Positions 17,006 through 25,256 of a stretch of DNA of 64,000 nucleotides are shown in pieces. Position 1 is the stretch's first letter, and each line of letters begins with the position of its first letter. Under the pieces are notes generated by a model. It did no database searches and was not told where the DNA came from. It saw only the letters and a list, made by a program, of their open reading frames with translations. Source of the stretch: Minicystis rosea (GTDB lineage: Bacteria; Myxococcota_A; Polyangia; Polyangiales; Polyangiaceae); contig CP016211.1 in NCBI GenBank assembly GCA_001931535.1, positions 9,223,703 through 9,287,702 of the forward strand, written 5' to 3'. The position numbers were made by a program, and so were the translations under genes.

Positions 17006-17437
17006 ATGCACACCGCGGACACGTCCTCGCCGCACCTCTCCGACGACGAGATCCTCTCGGCCCTCGCGGACCTCACCCTGCCGCCTCAGCATTTCGACCA
17101 CCGCGGGCACCTGCGCGCCGCCTGGATTCACCTCCAGCGCCATCCGCTCGAGGAGGCGACCACCCGCACCTGCGATCGCATCCGCGCCTTCGCCGAGCAC
17201 CTTGGCGCGAGCACCAAATACAATCACACCACGACCGAGGCCCTCCTGCGGATCATGCACGCCCGCGGCGCTGCCGATCCTGCACGCACATTCGAGGCCT
17301 TCCTGGCCGAAAACATGGACCTCGTTCACGACGCCCGCGGCGTCTTGCGCCGCCATTACAGCGACGAGCTGCTCGGGAGCGACCACGCCAGGCGCAGCTT
17401 CGTGCTGCCGGACAGGGAGCCTCTGCCTGCGCCGTGA
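17006..17437 (+). CDS. Conserved hypothetical protein with FDHRGHLR motif
   Basis: A 143-residue protein. It belongs to a family I recall only as uncharacterised, recognised by QHFDHRGHLRAAW near the N-terminus, KYNHTTTEALLRIMH in the middle, and a C-terminal YSDELLGSDHARRSFVLPDREPL. The His residues in FDHRGHLR and KYNHT could bind a metal, but that is only a guess. ATG 17006 begins MHTADTSSPHLSDDE. It has no signal peptide and no operon partner. Confidence 0.85.
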   Translation: MHTADTSSPHLSDDEILSALADLTLPPQHFDHRGHLRAAWIHLQRHPLEEATTRTCDRIRAFAEHLGASTKYNHTTTEALLRIMHARGAADPARTFEAFLAENMDLVHDARGVLRRHYSDELLGSDHARRSFVLPDREPLPAP

Positions 17438-17782
17438 ATCGAGAATGCGAGAGGGCGCATCTGCCTGCTTGGGGGAAGCTCGAACGGATACTTGGTCACA
17501 CGACGGAAGCACAGTCGATGATGGCTGACGAACGCAAACCATTGCTCGAACGCCTCCGCCATCCGTCTCGTGAAGCTGAGCTCACGATTGGATGAAGCGA
17601 GCCAATGCCATTGTTTCGACACATCTTCCTCCGCTGTCATGGCGCGCTTCTTTCGGTGCAAGAATGGATGCGCAGTCGGGTTCGCATCTGGGCGATGCCC
17701 GCGAGAACCGACTCCACGGTGATGATGCGCGATCATGCCGAGAGAGCGACAAGCGACGCGCGAGCCGGTGTACGGTGGTCTC
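17438..17782. other. Intergenic stretch, no supported gene
   Basis: About 345 bases with noticeably more A/T than the genes around. A minus-strand frame from ATG 17641 (MTAEEDVSKQWHW) runs into the 3' end of the gene at 17006-17437 and has poor third-position bias; I do not call it. The promoter of the secreted protein at 17783 should lie at the right end. Confidence 0.4.
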
Positions 17783-18292
17783 ATGCGAACATCCGTCTTA
17801 CTGCTCGGCGCCGCGCTGATGCTCTCCTCCGCGGCCGCCGGTGCACAGCAACCTGCACAGCCCGCTGCGCCAACACAGCAGCCTGCGCCGCCCGCTGCGC
17901 CACCCGCCACCATGCAACCGGCTCCCCCGCAGGCACCGCCGGGGGCTGGGCCGTATCCGTATCCCTACCCGTACGCGGCGCCCTACCCGTATTCGAACGG
18001 GGCTCTCCCTCCGGGACCTGGCCCAAACGCGCCGAAGTACCGGAACAACGGTATGCGGATCGCAGGCATCGTGCTCACCAGCGTCGCGTCGGCGCTGCTC
18101 TTGAGCGGGATCATCTGTCAGGCAGCCCTTCCCAACAGCGGGGGGGTGTCCCTCGTCGTCAGCCTCTCGCAGATCGGCACGAGCACCGTCATCGCAGCGA
18201 TCGGCGTCCCGCTCTGGGTGTCCGGCGCCAAGCCTCCCGAGATCGCGCCGGGGGTCTCGATCGGGCCGGCGAGCCTGCGCATCGCCTTCTGA
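17783..18292 (+). CDS. Exported Pro/Gln-rich protein with C-terminal membrane segments
   Basis: A 169-residue protein. Residues 1-21 are a signal peptide (LLLGAALMLSSAAAGAQQ). Residues 22-75 are a Pro/Ala/Gln linker with a PYPYPYPYAAPYPY run. Two hydrophobic segments follow (IAGIVLTSVASALLLSGIIC and SQIGTSTVIAAIGVPLWVSG), then a short tail with VSIGPASLRIAF. This organisation is common in myxobacterial envelope proteins of unknown role. The Pro/Tyr repeat may span the periplasm or cell wall. Convergent with the next gene. Confidence 0.82.
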   Translation: MRTSVLLLGAALMLSSAAAGAQQPAQPAAPTQQPAPPAAPPATMQPAPPQAPPGAGPYPYPYPYAAPYPYSNGALPPGPGPNAPKYRNNGMRIAGIVLTSVASALLLSGIICQAALPNSGGVSLVVSLSQIGTSTVIAAIGVPLWVSGAKPPEIAPGVSIGPASLRIAF

Positions 18293-18467
18293 GCGCGGCG
18301 CGCCGAGAGCCTCGCGGGGGAGCGAGAAGCAGCGGCAAGCCTGCGCGCCCATGCTCGGGCGCCGCACGGCCCTCCGCGATTCAGCAATGCATGTCTGGAA
18401 TTGCTTCGCGGCGCGAGGCGCCCGCGGTGATGCAGAAGATGCTTTGGGACACCGCGCGACCCGCCGG

Positions 18468-19361
18468 CTACCGACCCGTCTTCTTTTTGGTCGTCGGTGC
18501 CGGCGCGGGTGTTTTTTGCGTCGCAGTCGGCGCGGGGGTTGCCGGCGGCGTCGTCGCGGTGGGGGTCACGGGGGGCTTTCGCGTCGCAGTCGGCGTGGGG
18601 TCTGGGCTCGCCGAGGCGACGATGGCTCGCACCAGAAAGACCAGTCCCGTGACGACCAACGATGTGCCGAGCGAGATGAGGAAACGCGGGCCGGCCTCCG
18701 TCCATTTCGGGAGAGCCCGGACCGACGGCCCCGGCTCGCTCACCTTCGCGAAGCTCGTCATCTGCGCTTCGAACAGCGGATCGAGCGCGCGCAGCGGCTC
18801 GTAATCACGCTTCGCGTAGGCGTCGATCAACACCTGCTGGCCCTGGCTCAGGGCATCCCGCACGCGGTGCGCCTCCTGGATGCTGCGCACCGTGAGCACG
18901 GCGGCGGGCCCGGTCTTGAACGTGCAGGTTATCGTGGACTGCTGGTAGCCACCATTCACGTAGCGATTCACGATGCCTACGTTGATGAGCTCCAGCAGCG
19001 GATAGACGGCGAGGACCCTCGACTCGGCGATCACGATCTGCGTGGGAAAAAGGTACGTGCCGAGGACGTAGGGGTGCGCGCTCCGCATCGCGCTGGCGCG
19101 GGCGATGCCGAGGCCGCCGAGGACCGTGAAGAATGCGAACGCCGCGATCATGGGCCCGACGACGTCGCCCTTGAAACTGGCGCCCGCGGTGACCGACGTG
19201 AGGAGGAGGGGCCCGAGCACCAAGAGGGCCGGGATGAGGAGACACCCCCAAGCGCCCGAGGACGCCGCCGACGATACGAAGCTGGCGACCGGCGTGCGGG
19301 TCGCCGCGACGAAGCGGCTTTTGCTGATCTCGGGAAGCTCGTTGAAGTCCACCGATAACAT
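18468..19361 (-). CDS. Multi-pass membrane protein with Thr/Pro-rich tail
   Basis: A 297-residue protein. It opens MLSVDFNELPEISKSRFVA, a start I associate with a paralogous family in Polyangiales. Two adjacent hydrophobic segments (LLIPALLVLGPLLLTSV and VVGPMIAAFAFFTVLGGLGIA) are followed by a soluble domain of about 110 residues, a third segment (FLISLGTSLVVTGLVFLVRAI), and a low-complexity PTPTATRKPPVTPTAT tail ending in basic residues. AGAGG lies upstream of ATG 19361. The soluble domain (FPTQIVIAESRVLAVYPLLEL) is PH-like in pattern, a weak guess. Function unknown. Confidence 0.85.
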   Translation of the reverse strand: MLSVDFNELPEISKSRFVAATRTPVASFVSSAASSGAWGCLLIPALLVLGPLLLTSVTAGASFKGDVVGPMIAAFAFFTVLGGLGIARASAMRSAHPYVLGTYLFPTQIVIAESRVLAVYPLLELINVGIVNRYVNGGYQQSTITCTFKTGPAAVLTVRSIQEAHRVRDALSQGQQVLIDAYAKRDYEPLRALDPLFEAQMTSFAKVSEPGPSVRALPKWTEAGPRFLISLGTSLVVTGLVFLVRAIVASASPDPTPTATRKPPVTPTATTPPATPAPTATQKTPAPAPTTKKKTGR

Positions 19362-19572
19362 GCAGCCTCTACGAGACGCCGGGACGTCCGCCGCTGTCAA
19401 GCCCCGCCTCCAATCGCAGACACGCGGCCGAGGCAATCTGTATCGAGCTCCGAGCCGGCGCTGCGCGCGCCGACGCCGGCGCCTCGATGCCATTCCCCTT
19501 CATCGACATCCGCCCCGATATCCACCCTGGACAGCCCCACGCCATCTCGAGCGCTCATGGATGGGAGTCCTC

Positions 19573-20313
19573 TCAGCGATCACGGCGCCGCGGCGCCCGC
19601 GGCGACGAGGGGAGAGGAAGGTCCTTCCATTCGGCACCGCGCACGAGCCAAAGCTCGAAAAGCTCGAGGACGTACCGCTTGTCACCATCACGCCGAGCCT
19701 CGAAGCCCACGCGCGGGTCCTTGCCGCCGTGCAAACTACCGAGCACCTCGAAATCCCATGGAGCATCGACATACGAAGTCAGGCCGACACGAAGATGGCG
19801 TGTCCGCCCATCCATGTTGCGAGACCACCGCACGTGCTCTGTCCCGTAGACGACGATCGTCTCGAAGACGACGGCGTCCTCGAGGCCGGCATCACGAACG
19901 ATGCACTCGGCCCTTCGCACCACGTCCCGCAGCGGAAGGGTCTTTTCGTAGGCCGCGAGATGACGCTTCACGGATTGGCGGCCGTCCAGCACGCGAATGC
20001 GCCCGCCGATCTTCTCGACGAGGAACGGCGCATTGCCACCGATCCCAGAGCCGGGCGTATCGTGAAGATGATGCTCTTCGGTGTCGTAGAAGAACACCCA
20101 CCCATACGGCTTCTCGATGGTGTGCTCGTCGACGATGATCAGCCTGTCGTCGCTGGGCTCCTCCGGATCCATGTCTTCATGCATCCTCTCGCTCAGCCGC
20201 TGCACGTAGCCGTTGGCAATGCCAAGGGCCTCGTCCTCGTCGATCGCGCGCAGGATGTCCTGGCTCGTGCTCTTCGCATCCGAATCGCTTTTGGGATCCG
20301 AGCTCGTCGACAT
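19573..20313 (-). CDS. Imm35-like immunity protein
   Basis: A 246-residue cytosolic protein. Residues about 67-125 match the immunity protein 35 pattern: YGWVFFYDTEEHH, then GIGGNAPFLVEKIGGRIRVLDG and a following helix. Imm35 proteins neutralise polymorphic toxins, usually encoded next to them. Here no toxin gene is adjacent; the flanking genes are a membrane protein and a lipoprotein. The C-terminal half (VVFETIVVYGTEHVRW...ELFELWLVRGAEWKDL) may be a second, diverged copy of the fold. ATG 20313 was chosen over GTG 20322; neither has a strong ribosome site. Confidence 0.75.
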   Translation of the reverse strand: MSTSSDPKSDSDAKSTSQDILRAIDEDEALGIANGYVQRLSERMHEDMDPEEPSDDRLIIVDEHTIEKPYGWVFFYDTEEHHLHDTPGSGIGGNAPFLVEKIGGRIRVLDGRQSVKRHLAAYEKTLPLRDVVRRAECIVRDAGLEDAVVFETIVVYGTEHVRWSRNMDGRTRHLRVGLTSYVDAPWDFEVLGSLHGGKDPRVGFEARRDGDKRYVLELFELWLVRGAEWKDLPLPSSPRAPRRRDR

Positions 20314-20391
20314 GGTGCTCACGGCGCATCGCCGGTACGCTCGCCGGACACGGGTCGCAGGTCTCCCAACCTCAGGGGGTATGCCAGCGTC

Positions 20392-21024
20392 ATGCGCGCG
20401 CAGCTCTCCTTCGTGACGGCTTTGTCATTGGCAGCGTGCTCGCCGGCACCGGGTCCGGCGGCGCCGGTCGTCGACGAGCCAAACCAGCACCCTGCCAGCG
20501 AGGGTGGCGTCTCCGTGGCGGCCGAGCCCACGGCGGCCCCGACGGATACACCCGAGCCCGAGGCGGCGCCGAGCGCGTCGGCAGCCTCCCAACCGCCCGT
20601 GCGCTCCTGCACCGAGGCAAACTGCATGAACGGCCTCGGAATCTTCCTGTCTCCCGAGCCCCTGGAGGCCGGAATCTACGCGGTCACCGTCGCAGCCGGA
20701 TCACAGAGCGCGACCTGCGAAGTGACCTTCCCTCATCCCCCGTGCGACACCAAGGCGAGCAGGTGCTCGGGCACGCTGCCGCTCATGGCGCTCGAGAGCA
20801 GCTGTGAGCTGCCGAAAGACAAGCAGATCTTTCCCAAGATGGGAGTAGCCGCTGCCCCCAAAGAGGTTCGAGTCACCGTGACCCGAGGCAAGACGAAGCT
20901 CGCCGACAAGAAGGTCAAGCCGGCCTACCAAGAGTTTCGGCCCAACGGTCCGAATTGCAACCCGGTGTGCCAGTTTGGGAAGGTCGAGATTCCCTGGCAA
21001 GCAACCCGCACCAAACCGAAGTAG
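20392..21024 (+). CDS. Lipoprotein of unknown function
   Basis: A 210-residue lipoprotein with signal MRAQLSFVTALSLAAC and lipobox LSLAAC. An Ala/Pro/Glu-rich linker of about 45 residues follows, then a Cys-rich beta domain (six Cys in about 130 residues, for example RSCTEANCMNG, ATCEVTFPHPPC, SSCEL and GPNCNPVC), probably disulfide-bonded in the periplasm or at the surface. The C-terminus is Lys-rich. The family is not recognised. The next gene in the same direction is also a lipoprotein, 147 bases on. Confidence 0.82.
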   Translation: MRAQLSFVTALSLAACSPAPGPAAPVVDEPNQHPASEGGVSVAAEPTAAPTDTPEPEAAPSASAASQPPVRSCTEANCMNGLGIFLSPEPLEAGIYAVTVAAGSQSATCEVTFPHPPCDTKASRCSGTLPLMALESSCELPKDKQIFPKMGVAAAPKEVRVTVTRGKTKLADKKVKPAYQEFRPNGPNCNPVCQFGKVEIPWQATRTKPK

Positions 21025-21170
21025 GGGCGATGCGGCCGTCAGCCGCACCGCTTTCAGCGAGCACGCGCGCAAAAACTCACATGCACGCGCGTGGATTCTC
21101 GGAGAAGTCGATCCGCTGCAAGGTCCAGCGCACCAAAGCGTTTCCCAAGGAGCCAATTGACCTGAGCCCC

Positions 21171-22013
21171 ATGCCGCCGCCCCTCGTCGCCACGCTCGGT
21201 GCCCTCACGCTGCTCGCTTCGCTCGCGGGTTGCCAGGCTCCGTCGGCGGTTTCGCAACCCGATGCAGCGGTGCCAACGACGGAAACCGATGCGCCCGACG
21301 TTCAGCCATCGGCGTCGGTCGAGCCGCTCTTGCCCACCTCGCCGACGGCGTCGAGTGCCCCTCCCCTTCCGAGCGCCGTGCCCGCGGAAGCGTCAGCGCG
21401 GATCTACCCCATGCCCGGAGCGCCGAAGCTCCATGACTTTCGTCTCGAGGTGGCGCGTCCCCGACCTCGAAAGGGCCATGTGGCCCTCGGACCGCCGGGG
21501 AAGCTCACGATTCTTCAGAAGGGGACGAGCCGAGTCGTCCAGCAGCTTCACATCGCCTCGCTCCCCGAGCGCGCCTCCGCCCCCGGCTACGAGCCTTCCG
21601 TGCTCGTGGATGACTTCGACTTCGATGGGCACGAGGACTTTGCCCTGCACACGGGCGACGCCGGTGACGGCGAGACGTACAGCGTGTTCTTGTTCGTGCC
21701 CGCGTCACGAACCTTCGTCCTCTCTCGGGCGCTGAGCCAACTGACGGAGCTCTCCCTCGCTCCGCTCCAGGTCGACGCCGCCAGAAAGCGGCTCATCATC
21801 GCCTCCAACAGAGGGTGCTGCAACCGCTGGGCGGAGGAGTACGCGGTTCATCAGCGCTTTCCACTGCTGATGAGACGCGAGACCGAGAGCAAGGGGACCG
21901 ACGGAGGATGCCTGACGATCGAGATGCGCGAGAAGGATGGCGTCATGCGCCAACAGCTCGTGCACTGCAAGAGCCCCCTTGCCGTGGATCCTTTCCGTGA
22001 GCTTCAACAGTGA
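21171..22013 (+). CDS. Lipoprotein with FG-GAP-like motif
   Basis: A 280-residue lipoprotein. The signal MPPPLVATLGALTLLASLAGC ends in the lipobox LAGC, followed by a Pro/Ser/Ala linker to about residue 75. The globular domain has PSVLVDDFDFDGHEDFALHTG, a Ca2+-binding FG-GAP/XAC2610-like motif, near residue 145. The closing segment carries a Cys pair in NRGCCNRWAEEY. ATG 21171 was chosen because it starts the signal peptide; in-frame ATGs upstream would add a basic extension. Probably surface-exposed; ligand unknown. Confidence 0.83.
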   Translation: MPPPLVATLGALTLLASLAGCQAPSAVSQPDAAVPTTETDAPDVQPSASVEPLLPTSPTASSAPPLPSAVPAEASARIYPMPGAPKLHDFRLEVARPRPRKGHVALGPPGKLTILQKGTSRVVQQLHIASLPERASAPGYEPSVLVDDFDFDGHEDFALHTGDAGDGETYSVFLFVPASRTFVLSRALSQLTELSLAPLQVDAARKRLIIASNRGCCNRWAEEYAVHQRFPLLMRRETESKGTDGGCLTIEMREKDGVMRQQLVHCKSPLAVDPFRELQQ

Positions 22014-22228
22014 AGTCTTCCCACGGCGCCGGTGAGCGTCGCCGGCGCCGGCGTGCGATTCCTGACGCCCCGAGCGCTCCCCGTGTCGAGGCGCGTGCGA
22101 GCCATGACGCTCCGTCTTTCGCGCGTGGTGCGATCGCGGCGTTTGCCGCCCGGATCGGTGGCGCGGTGAGGTCGCGAAGGAAGCGGTACGGGGCTTGCTC
22201 GGCGCAGCACCTTTCCCCGGAGGCCTCG

Positions 22229-23446
22229 ATGCGGCGTCAGATTCTCGTTCTCGTCACCTGCTCTTCGTTATTCGCCGCGTGCGGCGCGGAGCCCGACGAT
22301 GCGGCGTTGGGCCGCGCGTCGGCAGCCGTCTCCGCGGGTACGCGGGACGAACAGCACACGGGGGTGGTCGCCGTCTTCCGAGCCAGCGACGGGAACCTCT
22401 GCAGCGGTTACCTCATCGCGCCGAACCTCGTCCTCACGGCGGCCCACTGCACCATGGAGTTCTCGGCGGGCAGCACGGCCTGTGAACCCTTCACCGAGAA
22501 TGGCAATACGACGCAGCCCGCGACGATCGGTGAGCCCTCCCCGACCAACGTCCTGTGGATCGCCAATCCCACGGATTTCTCGCCGGAGGTGCCCCACGCG
22601 GAGGTCGCCGAGGTGCGGGTCCCTCCGGACTCCATCGGGAAGGTCGCATGTGGACGCGATCTGTCCCTCGTGCGGTTGAGCGCGGCGCTCGAGAGCGCGA
22701 CGCCCATCGAGCCACGTTTGGATCTCGGGCCCATCGTGGGCGAGACGTTCACCGCGGTCGGCTACGGGACCACGAAGGGCGGGACGTTCAATGGCACGGG
22801 GACACGCCACGAGCGCACCAGCGTGCCAGTCACCGGCGCCGGAAAGACGACCACCGCCGAGGGGATCGTGCGAACCGTCGAGAGCGACTGGACCTCGGGC
22901 GAGGGGCCATGTGCGGGCGACTCGGGAGGACCGGCGATCGACGCGGTGGGGCGCTCGTTCGGCGTGATGTCGCGCGGCAATCAAAAGACCTGCACCGATA
23001 TGGTTTACAACGGGGTGGCTGCCTATGCGGACTGGATCCGCGCCGAGGTGAAGACAGCCTCGGCCGCGCTGGGCCAGCCCCCACCCGCGTGGGCCGATCC
23101 GCCGGTGCCCGGCAGCGCTGCTCTCGGAGACGATTGCCGCGGTGATACGGAGTGCGAAGCACCGCTCGCCTGCCGGCCCATCGAAGATCGGTTCCGTTGC
23201 ACGAGCCTCGATTGCGAGGCGTGCGCGCCGGGGTGGATGTGCGGAACGTCGGCCGGTGCGCCGGCATGCGTGCCGGATCCGAACGGGACACCGGACGCCG
23301 GGCCCGTGGACATGGGCACGCCCGACGAGAGCTCGGGTTGCACGGCGGCGCCGCCGGGCAACGGGCATTTCGGGTCCGGCGCCGCGCTGGTGCTGCTCGC
23401 GCTGGGCGCCGCGCGGGCACGGCGCCGCAAACGCACGATGGTTTGA
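22229..23446 (+). CDS. Secreted trypsin-like serine protease (S1) with MYXO-CTERM-like tail
   Basis: A 405-residue protein. Signal MRRQILVLVTCSSLFAAC ends in a lipobox-like FAAC. The S1 domain spans about residues 35-265, with catalytic His73 (LTAAHC), Asp144 (RDLSLVRL) and Ser232 (CAGDSGGPA). A Cys-rich segment (GDDCRGDTECEAPLACRP...CEACAPGWMCG) follows, then a Pro/Gly linker and a C-terminal sorting tail: SSGC, a hydrophobic helix (AALVLLALGAARA) and RRRKR, as in MYXO-CTERM proteins. GGAGG sits six bases before ATG 22229. Predicted extracellular protease, useful for predation or protein turnover. Confidence 0.93.
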   Translation: MRRQILVLVTCSSLFAACGAEPDDAALGRASAAVSAGTRDEQHTGVVAVFRASDGNLCSGYLIAPNLVLTAAHCTMEFSAGSTACEPFTENGNTTQPATIGEPSPTNVLWIANPTDFSPEVPHAEVAEVRVPPDSIGKVACGRDLSLVRLSAALESATPIEPRLDLGPIVGETFTAVGYGTTKGGTFNGTGTRHERTSVPVTGAGKTTTAEGIVRTVESDWTSGEGPCAGDSGGPAIDAVGRSFGVMSRGNQKTCTDMVYNGVAAYADWIRAEVKTASAALGQPPPAWADPPVPGSAALGDDCRGDTECEAPLACRPIEDRFRCTSLDCEACAPGWMCGTSAGAPACVPDPNGTPDAGPVDMGTPDESSGCTAAPPGNGHFGSGAALVLLALGAARARRRKRTMV

Positions 23447-23449
23447 CCC

Positions 23450-25012
23450 TCACTCGCCTCGAGCACGTCTCCTTCGGCTCACCATCGCCGCAATCGCGAC
23501 CAGAAGCGCCCAAGTACTTCCCCCGCTCCCGCCCGCGGCCGCGCACCCGCTGCTCGCCTGCGGGCCGCCGTCACCCATCGTATCGCCTCCAGTCCCGGCC
23601 CCACCACCCCCGTTCCCGGCGCCGGACGACGTCGTGCCCGAGCTCCCGGACGACGAGCTCGACGAGGACGAGCCGCCGACTCCGGTGCTCGGCGCGCCGT
23701 CCTTCAGGCCGTCGCCGAGAGGCCAGCCCGGATTCGTTCCCGCGCCGGCGTAAGCGCCTCGGTACGTGAACGTGCCTTTCGAGGTCCCATTGAAGTCGAT
23801 GTCGTGGCCCGTTTCCGTGGCCACGCTCGAGAGGTCCATCGCGGGCCCCGTCGCCTTGGTCCCGTTCGGATAGAAGTCCATCGACCCCAGAGTCGTCGAC
23901 GGCATGTTCACGTAGAGCGCCGCGTTCTGCACCGTATCGACGATGTTGTCGTGATTCGTGGTGATGGGCCCCGTGATCGGTGTCGCCGCGAAGACGAGAT
24001 TCCCCACCACGAAGTCGCCCTGGGGCGCGGCGCTCGAGATCTGGATACCCGTCGCCGCTGCGTAGATCGTGTTGTTGTACACGTGCGCGAGCGTGACCGG
24101 CAGATTGTTCTGTTGCACGGTGATGGCTGCGTATTTCGTGTCGACGAAGACGTTGTCGTGGATCGTGACCCGCCCCTCCGCCTGCATCAGTGACTCACGT
24201 GGGTTGTGGTAGAAGAAGTTGCCGTAGATCTCGTAAAGGTCCTGCGAGCCACTGCCGCTCGACGGGAGCCCGCCGATATAGAGGTTGGGACGATCGCCGT
24301 CTTCACTCGGCTGGTCGTTCTTGATGAAGACGTTGTTGCGGATGATCGTCCGGTTCGGGCCTTCCGGCAGCCCGGCGCCCGACGGCCAGGGGTTCTGGTA
24401 CTTGATCTGGGCGTTGTATCCGATGGTGTTCTGGATCAAGTTCCCTTCGATGAGGCCGCCGACGAACGGATAGGACCCGTCGCTGTTGCCGAGGTACATG
24501 CCCGTCCCGGCGCCGTCGATCACGTTGCCCCGGATCACCCAGCCCCACGTCGGTGTCTTGGTGGAGATACCGACCGTGCCCTGACTCGCGTTCTGCCCGA
24601 TGAAGTGGCAGCCGTCGACGGTGATGTGGTGCACCGTGTTCGACGCGCCTTGCTTGGCGCTCAGGCCGAAGACACCGTCCTGGCCCTTCGAGTCCACCGT
24701 CAGCGCCTTGATGACGACGTAGCTCGAATTGATGATCTCGACGGTGTTGTTGTTCGGGTCGCCCGTGATCACGGCTCCCCCGCCGCTCGCGCCCTCGATG
24801 GTGATGGGGCTCGCGGCCGAGCCGTTCAGCCCTGACACCACGAGCGGCGGATATTGTCCGGCCGCGAGGTGCAGCGTGTCACCGGGCATCAGCGTCGCGA
24901 GGGTGGCCGCGTAGCTCGTGGGATCGGCGTTGAAGTCGCCGGCATACGCCGTCTGCGGCAGCAGGAAGACGAGCGCGCCGGCAAACAGGATGCGCGTGTG
25001 TCGGTGGAGCAC
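23450..25012 (-). CDS. Secreted right-handed beta-helix protein with MYXO-CTERM tail
   Basis: A 520-residue protein. GTG 25012 is preceded by AAGGAG; the signal peptide is about residues 1-23 (ILFAGALVFLLPQTAYAG). The body is a parallel beta-helix with coils such as VEIINSSYVVIKALTVDS, HHITVDGCHFIGQN, WVIRGNVIDGAGTGMYLGN, LIEGNLIQNTIG and TIIRNNVFIKND, typical of polysaccharide lyases and glycoside hydrolases. A Ser/Gly linker and a C-terminal SSGC-helix-RRRRARGE tail follow, a MYXO-CTERM sorting signal. The leader contains a 24-base tandem repeat. It is convergent with the protease gene, only three bases apart. The substrate, if any, is probably a polysaccharide. Confidence 0.92.
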   Translation of the reverse strand: MLHRHTRILFAGALVFLLPQTAYAGDFNADPTSYAATLATLMPGDTLHLAAGQYPPLVVSGLNGSAASPITIEGASGGGAVITGDPNNNTVEIINSSYVVIKALTVDSKGQDGVFGLSAKQGASNTVHHITVDGCHFIGQNASQGTVGISTKTPTWGWVIRGNVIDGAGTGMYLGNSDGSYPFVGGLIEGNLIQNTIGYNAQIKYQNPWPSGAGLPEGPNRTIIRNNVFIKNDQPSEDGDRPNLYIGGLPSSGSGSQDLYEIYGNFFYHNPRESLMQAEGRVTIHDNVFVDTKYAAITVQQNNLPVTLAHVYNNTIYAAATGIQISSAAPQGDFVVGNLVFAATPITGPITTNHDNIVDTVQNAALYVNMPSTTLGSMDFYPNGTKATGPAMDLSSVATETGHDIDFNGTSKGTFTYRGAYAGAGTNPGWPLGDGLKDGAPSTGVGGSSSSSSSSGSSGTTSSGAGNGGGGAGTGGDTMGDGGPQASSGCAAAGGSGGSTWALLVAIAAMVSRRRRARGE

Positions 25013-25024
25013 GGAACGATCTCC

Positions 25025-25072
25025 TTCTTTCGAGAGCAACGAGGCTTGTTCTTTCGAGAGCAACGAGGGTTG
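25025..25072. repeat. 24-base tandem repeat, two copies, in a 5' leader
   Basis: TTCTTTCGAGAGCAACGAGG is repeated at 25025 and 25049 with a period of 24 bases; the last four bases of each unit differ by one (CTTG and GTTG). On the minus strand it lies just upstream of the beta-helix gene's Shine-Dalgarno, so it is transcribed in the leader. Confidence 0.85.
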
Positions 25073-25256
25073 CGCGTCGTGCACGAGACATGCCGGCTGC
25101 TCCTCGTGCGTCGCGCTTCTCGAGAAGGAGGTGCCATGGGACACCGATGTCCCTGATGGGATGCACGCCAGGGACACGGTCGTCCCGACCACGCGGGGGA
25201 CGCGCGTCGCTCACCGTGTTCTGCGCCTCTCCCAGCCATGGCAGACTCCTTGCCGA

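Noticed and set aside
17356..17641. Minus-strand frame MTAEEDVSKQWHW...
   Set aside because: Overlaps the 3' end of a well-supported gene on the other strand and shows weak third-position bias.
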